A stretch of 20,306 nt of DNA. It comes from Toxoplasma gondii ME49 (lineage: Eukaryota > Apicomplexa > Conoidasida > Eucoccidiorida > Sarcocystidae). The stretch is taken from positions 1-20,306 of the forward strand of contig NW_017383215.1 in assembly GCF_000006565.2 (NCBI RefSeq), in the 5' to 3' direction. A program made the position numbers and the translations under genes. Within the stretch, counting starts at the first letter, position 1. Every line of letters begins with the position of its first letter. The notes beneath the pieces are model-generated. The model was not told the DNA's origin and did not search any database. It saw only the letters and a list, made by a program, of their open reading frames with translations. Positions 1 through 8,009 of this stretch are shown here, one piece after another.

Positions 1-600
1 CACGTGCTGCGAAAGTTGCATCTTACGCGACAGCTGGTGGTGTCTGTTGCGTGGCTGCATCGTCACGGCGTCGCTCACAATGACTTGAAGCTTGAGAATG
101 TCTTTCTCAGTGAAGAAGGGAAGGCTGTTATTGGCGACTTTGGTTTCGCAGCGGAAGTTGGAACCTCAACAAAACTCCGGTCAACCCCTGCCTTTCTAGA
201 CCCGCAAACCGCGGAAGAATATCTTCAACGGAAAACGGAAACGGTCGTGACTGAGGAAAGAGATGCATGGGCTCTGGGAACTATCATATTTGTGATTTGG
301 TGCGGATCTTACCCGTTCTTTTCATTTGAAGAGGCTGTCCTTCCTCCTGCAGTGTTGTGGCAAAATGTGGTGTTTATGTCAAAGACCACTAGACCTGCAC
401 CTCCACTTCAGCATTGTAAGGGGATGCCATCTCCAGTGAAAGCCCTCATAACCGGCTTTCTCCAGTGGAACTCTGACGATCGACGCCGCCCTCGTGATGT
501 CGTTGAAGGATTCCTCGCCGCTACAGCCTCGGAACCAGCGACCTCTTCGGCGACTGCGGCAGAAGGAAGCGTCAGGCCGCGCGCATCCAGATCTCAGTGA
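1..600 (+). CDS. Copy 1: rhoptry-type kinase, C-terminal part (5' end outside window)
   Basis: This is the C-lobe of a secreted coccidian serine/threonine kinase, inferred to be a ROPK effector. Visible in frame 1 are the catalytic loop H-N-D-L-K-L-E-N (catalytic Asp at 82-84), D-F-G at 136-144, the subdomain IX motif D-A-W at 262-270, and the family end motif G-F-L-Q-W followed by F-L-A-A-T; TGA is at 598-600. The first bases match copy 2 almost perfectly, but the run at 12-14 has one extra A (gcgaaag versus gcgaag in copy 2). The upstream frame therefore would not join this frame. The gene is either frameshifted at that point or the base is a consensus error. The ATG and N-lobe lie outside the window. 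Kinase assignment is firm. ROPK assignment rests on the fuller copies 2, 4 and 5. Confidence 0.85.
   Translation, partial: HVLRKLHLTRQLVVSVAWLHRHGVAHNDLKLENVFLSEEGKAVIGDFGFAAEVGTSTKLRSTPAFLDPQTAEEYLQRKTETVVTEERDAWALGTIIFVIWCGSYPFFSFEEAVLPPAVLWQNVVFMSKTTRPAPPLQHCKGMPSPVKALITGFLQWNSDDRRRPRDVVEGFLAATASEPATSSATAAEGSVRPRASRSQ
12..14 (+). other. Probable 1-nt insertion in copy 1
   Basis: Copy 1 has AAA where copy 2 (about 4429-4430) has AA in otherwise identical surroundings. The extra base separates the upstream reading frame (codons beginning at 3, 6, 9) from the frame of the catalytic loop. The lesion is inferred from alignment to copy 2. A homopolymer length error in the source assembly is the main alternative. 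Confidence 0.6.
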
Positions 601-1096
601 CAGTGATCTAAAGAACAAACCACTGGAGCCACCACTCCAGCAACAAACATTCAACAAAACGGTGCCGCCCAGTCGAGTTCCTCAACTGAGAATGAAACAG
701 TGCAGTTGCCGCTATGAAGACCAGGTGTGGCTCGCAAGGATGTAAACAGCGGGGCCTAGTTCTTCATCAATCAGAGATCATCCGTGATCGGTATGGCAAT
801 ATACAGTATGCTTGATGTCAACGGGAAAGTACAGTGGTTCTAGAAACGCCGTTTAACCAAGAGACAGGAGTGGTGGGAACGCTCGGAGTCGCTTGCAGCG
901 CGAAATCAGTTTTGTTGAGCTCTGTTTCGATGAATCGCGTACGACAATGAAAGGGGAAGTTTGTGTGCCTTCCGAAAGCGTTGAGTTCACCGTGGAAATA
1001 TGCGTCGGTGTGCAGTATGCAAAATGCGAATGGGCGGATGAAGCGCGAAGGTAGTCTGCCCAAATGTGTCTCTTCCGGATCTGTTCGTGGTCTACT

Positions 1097-1600
1097 AAGC
1101 AGGCCACGCCCCATGTTCAGATGGATCGATACGCACACACATGGGTAACTGCTACGGGATAAGTAGCTCCGGATTACCATGACTTTGGAGACACAAATGT
1201 TTGTATGTGGATGCGACTACTTTTGATAGAACCCACAAGGGAATGAAGATCTGTATTTGGAGGTAGATGTATATATTTGTCTGCCTCCTCGCCTACGAGT
1301 CAGCTCCCGTACCAGCGCAAGGCCGGTTCCCTGGCTTCGTGTCAATTAGTCGCGTTCACAAATTTCACAGTCGTTCCTCGAACGAAGCACACTCACTAAA
1401 TAGTCGACGCAAGCGTCTCGCTGCACCCTCGTCTGCCCCCTCTCTGTCATCGCCTGCTCTCTGGCGGCTAAAATGCAGCGTCGATTACAATGCGTCACGC
1501 ACAGGCTGCGACCATGGTGTCCGTGTCTCAGTTTTGTATTGTGCACGTAAGGCGCGCAAATGTCTGATGTAGAACCCGAGCCGGTTTGAGATAGTTCTCT
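1097..1600 (+). repeat. Spacer block A, first copy
   Basis: A block of about 500 bases is shared with 14757-15245, and its first part with 11057-11180. Anchors are an AAGCAGGCCA-like start, the run gaacccacaagggaatg, an ATTTGTCTGCCTCCT-type run, and GTCGATTACAATGC near the end. Both long copies hold an open frame in the same phase (1267-1572 and 14881-15234) with the shared tract V-D-Y-N-A-S. Differences fall at all codon positions, so coding is not demonstrated. Confidence 0.55.
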
Positions 1601-2380
1601 CCACAAGCACATGTAACAGATACCGACCTTTTCGTTCTCGTAGCCTCACCACACAACGTGGTTGTGGGTCTGTTACCTGAGGGAGGAGCCCAAAGGCTGT
1701 CGATGTAGTATCACATTTGCATTTGCCGCACCCTTTTCTGTCTCCGGGAAACCGAGTCGGAGGCAAGTAACTCGTCAGACAATATAGTCGGTTTTTAGCT
1801 TGATTTCTGGAGTCTGGCAACAATGTGGGGAGGGTTCAGTGTTGGGGTGTTCCAATAGGAGTAGGGGGAGGCTGGGCGTCTACCGATCGCATCTCAACGT
1901 CGGGGCTCATCGACCGCAGACACACTCGCACCGACCCTTCGAGCGACACTTGTACGAGTCTGTATCCTCGAACATAAGGTTTCCGTAGAACTGGATTGCC
2001 AAGAAGAAACAGGCAGCGCTCAGGTTCCGGGTACATGAGATAAACGCCCCAGTGCCCACTCCCCTCAGCTGCAACAGGTGCCGCACTAGCCAATACCGCT
2101 TATCCTATGTCAATCCTCTCCGCAACATAGTACTTGTCATTCTCTCGCTCTCTGCCAATCTACAGTACCGAATCGAAGGAGAAAAGATACGCAAGAGAGC
2201 AGAAGATACAACAACGACAACTGGGCTGTGTTACCTACTTGCCCGAGAACGTGGCGTCGTACGCTGAGGACGCTGACTGGTGACGGATATGAACAGTCGA
2301 GTCCAAGGAAAACGGCGGAACTTGATAATTTTGTTTGTCAACACTGAAAACCCACATTTTATAGCTGCTGTGTCAAAGCT

Positions 2381-2519
2381 GCCAGTTTGCCACGTGGAGC
2401 GGTGGAGCCCTGTCTGTCTGCTACTGGAATTGCAAGCCGCGCCGAGCGAACCTAGTGCGTTTCAAGATCGATCACAAGACGCCCCTCCGCCAAAACCACC
2501 ATAATTACAACGCATCACC
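2381..2519 (+). repeat. Spacer block B, first copy (island of high identity)
   Basis: About 139 bases align without a gap to 16054-16192 with roughly 12 mismatches by eye, far closer than the flanking spacer. A third, much more diverged version lies near 8915-9040. In both close copies one frame ends at the same TAA after P-P-P-K-P. The third copy does not keep that frame, so a noncoding role or recent sequence exchange is more likely than a gene. Confidence 0.6.
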
Positions 2520-3229
2520 CTCTCTACACTCACGATGGAGTCAATGATGGGCCGACGACTGCTCGCACCCATTATCGTTCCCGTTCCATCTCTTGTCGCC
2601 AGAGACCCGTGCCCCACATTGGGTGGGTCACCCGGGACTCCGAGCCGGCTCCCTGGGAATCCTTCATTGCAGGACGTCATTCGGAAGGGCTTGTCATGTA
2701 CACTCCCATACGTCCACGGTGATGTTACAGACTAAAAGGCACGGACTGCACCAAGGTTGCTTCCAGGCCACATTCTGAAGGCAGTGGTTCTGTACCGGGC
2801 ATGTATGTGTGTTCTGTTGTTTGTAGTCGCTGCTGACATCGTAAAGCCAGCCGTGTTGTCTGATGAGCTTGGGTTGCGGATCACCTGTAATTCAGTTTAA
2901 TTGTTGATGTTCACGGCAAACGGCGAGATACTTCATTGGTTCCCGTCACTCCGCGCATTTAACGTTACAACCGAAAGCAGGCTCTGGACGAAGGGTGTGG
3001 TCGGCCCGGGTTCCTTCGGCAATGTTTCCGCTGTTATTATGTGCGATGCGGGTTAACGCCGCCAATACCAAGGATCGTTGTTGTCTTCATCCACAAAAAC
3101 GACTACACCCAATTCGGTCGTCCTCACTGTCTTTCGCCGCTGATACCTCTGGACTTGGCTAAGCAAATAAGTGAACTCACATGTCTCGCAAGTTATTGTT
3201 TTCCCTCAAATCCGAAACATCGCGTCAGC

Positions 3230-3320
3230 CGAGTAACCATGTCCAACAGTTCGTATGCGACTAGTGTCGAGGACCTATATATCGTATCGTTGGAGCGCCA
3301 GGCAACGTTAGCGCTTGAAG
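3230..3320 (+). promoter_or_regulatory. Conserved leader before copy 2 ATG
   Basis: About 80-90 bases immediately before the ATG are shared with copies 4, 5 and 6. The core is TTGGAGCGCCAGGCAACGT (3290-3308 here), preceded by a CAGCCGAGTA element. The core recurs at 12554-12571, 16618-16635 and 19528-19545. Coding copies diverge strongly, so this conservation suggests a 5' UTR or core promoter held in common. Function is inferred. Confidence 0.5.
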
Positions 3321-4007
3321 ATGAAGAACAGTCTGCTCTCTCCCGTTGGTTTCTTCGTTGTTGTCGCTGTACTTATAGGATGCTGCCCGCCAGGTCGGTG
3401 TTTGGCTCATTATGGCAGCAGCTCTATTAATGAATCACAATGGACTGACAGGGAAACACAAATGTTGGCTGCTGCTGTAAAGCCCCATGCCGGGTATACC
3501 GACAGTGGTCCTCGGACGTCCAGCCGGGAGATGAATGACACTGGATCGTGGGCCACGGAACGATCAGGGGCATTGCCGCGATTCCGCACTACAGGGGAGC
3601 AGTTGTCGGAAGGGGCGTCAGTGCGTGAGGACCTTGCGCCGGGGATCAGAGGAGTTCTGACAAAGAAAGGAGCGAGAGCGAGGACGACAAAACGCCACGA
3701 GCTCGTCTCTGTGACGTCGGAAGAACATTACTGGAACCAAGGGATTGCCGACCACAAGGGACAGACCGCGCCTCCTGTTGCAGCTTCAAGCAGTTTCATG
3801 CAAAGCCCCTCTTCGCTTGCCACGCCTGTGGTCCTGAACGCTCCTGTTGACTTCCATGGACAGGGCGATATCACTGCTGCTGTGAGGAGTCGACCTCTTG
3901 TCACGGCAGGCTTGTCGCGGCATCAGATTGAAGCCAAAAATGAGTTCGACAGAAGATTTGCTGAAGGCTTTCAACTGACTGCTGAATCTATTTTCACCGG
4001 AGAAACC

Positions 4008-4010
4008 TGA
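4008..4010 (+). other. In-frame TGA between N-terminal extension and kinase domain
   Basis: The codon order around it, G-E-T-stop, matches G-E-T-F in copy 5 and G-V-F in copy 6. The same frame continues straight on into the glycine loop. It is therefore a point-type nonsense change, not a frameshift or separate genes. Confidence 0.8.
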
Positions 4011-4927
4011 GATTTGGCAGGACCGGCGCGGTTCCTGGGAATTGGGTCAACGGCAATTGTGTATAGTTTGAATAAGGTGCAAGCGGACACAGCAAGTGCG
4101 CCAGAACGGGTGGCGGCCAAGATAAGCGTCAGGAATCTAAATTCTCTAAGAGACGCTTCTGCGTCTGAGAGACAACAGGTGCTAGATCAGACTCCAGAAC
4201 GCTTTGTCTCAAGCGAAGGCGCAGTGAGGAACCTTCTGCCAGGCGTGACACCAGAAACGGCTCTGGAACACGGAATTCTGCTACCGCTGGATATTTGCCG
4301 CGTTACTAACTTGCCGTCCGGTTTTCGTGCTGGCCCGGACTACAAGATGTTTCCCCGTGTCGCTTTATTCCCTGTCCCCACTTGCGATCTTTTTCTTGTC
4401 GGTAGGAGCCGTCTATCACGTGCTGCGAAGTTGCATCTTACGCGACAGCTGGTGGTGTCTGTTGCGTGGCTGCATCGTCACGGCGTCGCTCACAATGACT
4501 TGAAGCTTGAGAATGTCTTTCCCAGTGAAGAAGGGAAGGCTGTCATTGGCGATTTGGGTTTCGGAGTGCAAATTGGAACGTCGGCGAGACTGAAATACAC
4601 AGCGGCCTATTTAGACCCTCATGCTGCGGAGGAATGCCTTAATAATCAAGTAGAAACAGTTGCAAATGAAGGGACAGGTGCGTGGGCACTGGGAACTCTC
4701 GTCTTTGTGATATGGTGTAGATCCTACCCAGTCGTTTCGCGTGAGCAAGCCTGCCTTTCCACTCGTGATTTGCGGGACCGCCTGGTGACAATGGCAAAGA
4801 CAACTAAACCCACGCCATCATCTCACCACTGCCAGGAACTCCCCTCTCCGGTGAAAGACCTAATAGCCGGATTTCTACAGTGGAGCCGTGAAGCGCGACG
4901 TCTCCCAGGTGATGATGTTGACGAATT

Positions 4928-4949
4928 CCTTGCTGCTACCTTGCTGCTA
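4928..4949 (+). repeat. 11-bp perfect tandem duplication at the 3' end of copy 2
   Basis: The unit CCTTGCTGCTA occurs twice in direct succession (4928-4938 and 4939-4949). Copies 1 and 5 have a single unit at the equivalent F-L-A-A-T codons. Eleven bases is not a multiple of three, so the duplication shifts frame. With one unit the frame would end at TGA 4985-4987, near the ends of copies 1 and 5. Confidence 0.85.
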
Positions 4950-5141
4950 CAGTCTCAGAAGCAGCGACCTCCTCAGCGAGTGTGTGACACGGATAATTGC
5001 CACATTCAGATCACGGCGACAGTGATCCCAAAAACGAACCATTGGTTCACCATTCTGACAACCGGCAAGTCGGGCCGCCCAATCGACTTTCTCATCTACG
5101 AAATCGGCAGAGGACTTACTGGCATCCGTGGCCAGGAGTGA

Positions 5142-6341
5142 CTTGCAGAGTTGTGGTCTGCGAGGCCTCTATCCCTCCGATGATCACAGTAGTCCGTGAC
5201 TGATATGGTACCATCCAGTAGACAAGATGGCAGCCGAAAAAGTGGAATTGCTTTTAGAAATGCAGTCTAAACCAGAAGCCCAAGGGCTGGGAGTGTTTGT
5301 GCTTTAAGACTCCCTTGTCGCGTAGTTAGTTCACTGTTTTTTCCTGCCAAACATTTTGAAAAAATCCCTGGGAAGACGACGGGGTCGTCTGCACCTTCTC
5401 AATGATTTGGATTCACCGAGGAAATCTGTATCTCATGGCTCTGTGCAGGATGAGAATCGTCGCATTGATCACCCCAGCGAATCTTCCGCTGGAGGTAGCT
5501 CTGAGTAAGAAATGATCGACGTTTTAATTACAAACAGGCCAGGGTCCGTGGATAAACGGGACGGCAGACACGCGTGGATAACCACTGAGGGAGAAAAGTT
5601 CCCGGGGTGTCAAATTCAGTGCTCTGCCTTGGGCATTGAAACTAACCCACAGTACAACCCTGTACTATTTAAGTCGGTTGGTCAGCTTTAAGTAATATAT
5701 TCTATACTGACCGCTCTAGAATAGTGATATTTTCTTGCTACGTGGCGAGAGGTGCGCCTAACACTTGTTTATATGCGCTCACTCTAATATGTAGTTTATT
5801 TGCGAGCTGGAAGACAGAATCGTTAACGCGTCCGCACTGTCATGGCTTTAGACGGCAATCTGTTGATTTATGGACCTAACTAAAAGTGATGGGAGACAGA
5901 TCAGTAGGGGAAAGTGTGTAAGTAGATAGCTGGGTATATTTGCCGGTCTTCTCGCTAACTGGGTAGCCTGCTGCCCAGCTCTCGAGTCGTTGCTCTAGCC
6001 GTCTCAGGTAGTCGTGTTCGAGATCCTGGTGGCTGCGTCCCACTTTCGATTCCATACGTTAACTAGGCTTCCTATGTCCATTTCGAGCAGACCTCCAGTC
6101 TTTTCGTTCTTAGTCCTAGACATAGCAGATGAAGAACCCTTGCAGAAGACAACCCGGAACACCCTCCGCACATAATCAACGCTTAAAGAAAGATGCACGA
6201 GATGCTGACGACGGTTCGTTCAACAACCTGCCGTGCAGAAGTCCAGCACACCTGATGAGCATCCGTGTTTTTCGAAAACAAACGGCCTTGCCGGGCACCC
6301 CCTAGTAGAGCTGAGCGTGACCTTCAAACCGGGGGACCTGT
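5142..6341 (+). other. Spacer 2, proximal part; no gene seen
   Basis: About 5142-5300 continues the 3' region shared with copy 1. Beyond about 5350 I find no clear match to the other spacers. The stretch 5640-5830 is AT-richer with short palindromic and TA-rich tracts. Open frames are short and lack plausible starts. The part closest to 6341 would be the 3' UTR of the minus-strand gene. Confidence 0.5.
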
Positions 6342-7904
6342 TCATTGATAGAAATCCCCATATTTATCGTAGCCTCTTCCGCCCTTTGCACGGAAGGAGA
6401 GCTTCGCATCGCATGCGTCTCGAGCAGCTAGCTCCAAGGCACTGTCTTCAGGGCCCTGCCGTCCAGCGGCAGACGAGCTTACCCACAATCCAGTCGTGGC
6501 CAAGATAATCAGCGCATATCCCATCAGCAGATAGGCTGCATACGCCCCTCCGCGTATCGCCACAGATAGAACGAACCTGAAAAGCGGTTTCAAAATGCCC
6601 TCTTCTTCGTCATCGTCTTCAGACAAGATGTCCTCTACCTCGTCGCACATGTAGTGTTCGTCACTGCCACTCTATCCTTTCTCCGCCGCATCTCCCGCTC
6701 CTTCCCAGGGTTGCGTCGAGCCAGACTGGGGCTGGGGAGAAGGTGGCCAGTCCGATTCGAACTCCTGTTCGCGAGGCCGCGCCTCTGTCTTACCCTGGAA
6801 AGCAATGACGTCGTTCTCTCCGAAGAAGGAGAAGAAATCGTTGTCCTCCTCCAACAGGAGCGTCGGTTCTTCCTCCATGCAATCTCGCCCCCCGCCGCCC
6901 CTCTCGTGCACCCACGCGCGTCGTGCAAGACAGCGAGAACCGCTTCCTCCTTGAAAGTCGCCTTGTTCACTTGAGTGGTAGGCAAGACAGTCGCCGACAC
7001 CACTTGAGTCACGAGTTGGCACAGCAAGAGGCGACTCCGCCAGGTCGACGAGACGCAGCGGCCTGTCCCCGAAGCTACTCTCTCCTGTCTCTTCGCCCTC
7101 CGCCAGTCTGCCCCCTGGCGCATACAGCCTTTCCTCTCGCCGTGTCCTCGTCGCGCCTGTTCTCTCGGGACGTCTCCGGGGCAGCGGCGACACTTCGGCA
7201 AGAGCGCGGTCTCTTCCAGGGACAGCTTCGTCCTTGTCTGCCGGCCCCACCGCATCTGTCTCTCCTCGGTGCGGTGCTCCAGTGCCGGCTTCGAGAGCGA
7301 CGCGACCGCTGTTCTCGACTTTGCGAGATCGTTCTCTCCCTTGCTGCGAGGCACAGTCCGTCTCTGTTGGAAAGCTTTTCGTCGTCGCAGGAGGGACGAG
7401 AGTGTCCCAGGCGCGAGTGTACCCACCACTTTGTTGGCCACGGGGAGATCGCGACTGGCCGCTGCTCTTCTTGGCTGCAGCGCAGGCCGCGAGAGGCTGC
7501 ATGTCGCGAATCGAGAACACATCTCGACTTTGACTCAAGGACACGGAGCAAGATTCGCCCTCACCCGACTCCCGCCTCGCGAGTGCACTCAACTGGGTGC
7601 CCCAGGGCCGAGCGTCCGCAGCCCCGAGACGCCGGTGGGCGTACTTCAAGCACGCCCAGGCACCACGGTTCAGTTTAACTTCCTGCCGATATCTGGGATT
7701 CCCCTCAAGGTCGCCCTGTCTCGTTTGTCGAGAGAAGATGATTGCTGTAATGTCTCTCATTGCACCCTTGGCCAGGCTGGCGAACTCATCGTTCCTTTCC
7801 TCTGTCGCTGCAGCCCGGGCGCGTCCGAGCCAGCTGTCTCGGAGCTGTGAAAACACTACAACTCTCTCTTCGCTTGGCGCGAGCGCTGCCACTCGACTCA
7901 CCAT
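6342..7904 (-). CDS. Unrecognised minus-strand gene with acidic stretch and C-terminal membrane segment; one internal TAG
   Basis: I do not recognise this protein. The frame is open from above 8009 to TAG 6674-6672, then continues in the same phase to TGA 6344-6342. The first ATG is at 7904, and no signal peptide is visible there. The first part is rich in E, R, S, A and G, and becomes acidic and hydrophobic near E-E-D-N-D-F-F-S-F-F-G. After the TAG come S-E-D-D-D-E-E-E-G and then one or two hydrophobic segments (about 6475-6575) before a short tail ending Y-G-D-F-Y-Q. A consensus-like donor (GTAAGA, 6793-6788) and a TAG acceptor ending at 6635 would define a 159-nt intron that removes the stop and keeps frame, but the acceptor has a poor pyrimidine tract. 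Alternatives are a pseudogene or a separate 102-codon ORF from ATG 6650. GC content is higher than in the neighbours. Coding is likely; exon structure is uncertain. Confidence 0.45.
6635..6793 (-). other. Possible 159-nt intron spanning the TAG
   Basis: Read on the minus strand, the sequence C-A-G-G then GTAAGA starts at 6793 and GTAG ends at 6635. Joining gives Q-E-D-I-L-S-E-D-D-D in the main frame, so the phase fits exactly. The absence of a pyrimidine-rich tract before the acceptor weakens the case. Confidence 0.3.
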
Positions 7905-8009
7905 CCAGCCGCCGCCCTCGCAGGCTTCGCTCTCTTCTTCTCTCGCTCTTGCCGCCCCGTCCTCACGTGCCTTCTCCTCACTGCGACTTCCTTGACTACG
8001 AAGCGTCAA

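Larger units (their letters stand above)
601..3320 (+). other. Spacer 1 between copies 1 and 2, no convincing gene
   Basis: I find no gene I can support here. The first 270 bases continue the 3' region shared with copy 2 (761-870 aligns with about 5175-5300). About 1097-1600 aligns with 14757-15245 in spacer 4. About 2080-2180 aligns with about 8590-8690. 2381-2519 is a block about 90% identical to 16054-16192. About 2577-2645 resembles 9111-9175, 11862-11930 and 18820-18890. About 2820-2860 resembles the start of the pre-gene region of copy 4. The last 80 bases are the conserved leader. The spacer is thus an old duplicate of the other spacers and should hold the 3' UTR of copy 1 and the promoter of copy 2. 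Confidence 0.6.
3321..5141 (+). pseudogene. Copy 2: full-length rhoptry-type kinase with in-frame TGA and altered C-terminus
   Basis: This is one reading frame from ATG 3321 to TGA 5139-5141, broken only by TGA at 4008-4010 (codon 230). It starts with a signal peptide (M-K-N-S-L-L-S-P-V-G-F-F then V/A-rich, ending near C-L-A). An S/T/R-rich extension follows, with the basic patch K-K-G-A-R-A-R-T-T-K-R and the motif L-N-A-P-V-D. The kinase domain shows G-I-G-S-T-A-I-V (from 4038), A-A-K with Lys267, H-N-D-L-K with Asp393, and D-L-G with Asp411. In subdomain IX, D-A-W has become G-A-W (Gly453). The TGA stands where copies 5 and 6 have Phe. An 11-bp tandem duplication at 4928-4949 shifts the last codons, so translation runs past the family stop (4985-4987) into former 3' UTR. 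If translated only to 4010 it would give a secreted N-terminal fragment without kinase. The start is chosen by the signal peptide and by alignment. Confidence 0.85.

Noticed and set aside
4008..4010. TGA of copy 2 as selenocysteine or as part of an intron
   Set aside because: Paralogues have Phe at this site, there is no Cys or redox context, and the alignment is colinear on both sides with no gap to be spliced.
4014..5141. Downstream half of copy 2 as a separate kinase gene
   Set aside because: There is no ATG near its start. It begins within the kinase domain in the same frame as the signal-peptide half and matches the continuous copies 5 and 6.
6004..6198. Minus-strand frame of 64 codons
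   Set aside because: It has no ATG start, no domain and no copy elsewhere in the window.
6635..7522. Long minus-strand frame of 295 codons
   Set aside because: It is extremely Arg-rich and overlaps the better frame of the minus-strand gene. It looks like a GC-rich shadow.
6923..7850. Several long plus-strand frames in the GC-rich region
   Set aside because: They are antisense to the minus-strand frame, rich in Arg, Ser, Pro and Leu without domains, and as expected in high-GC DNA with few stops.
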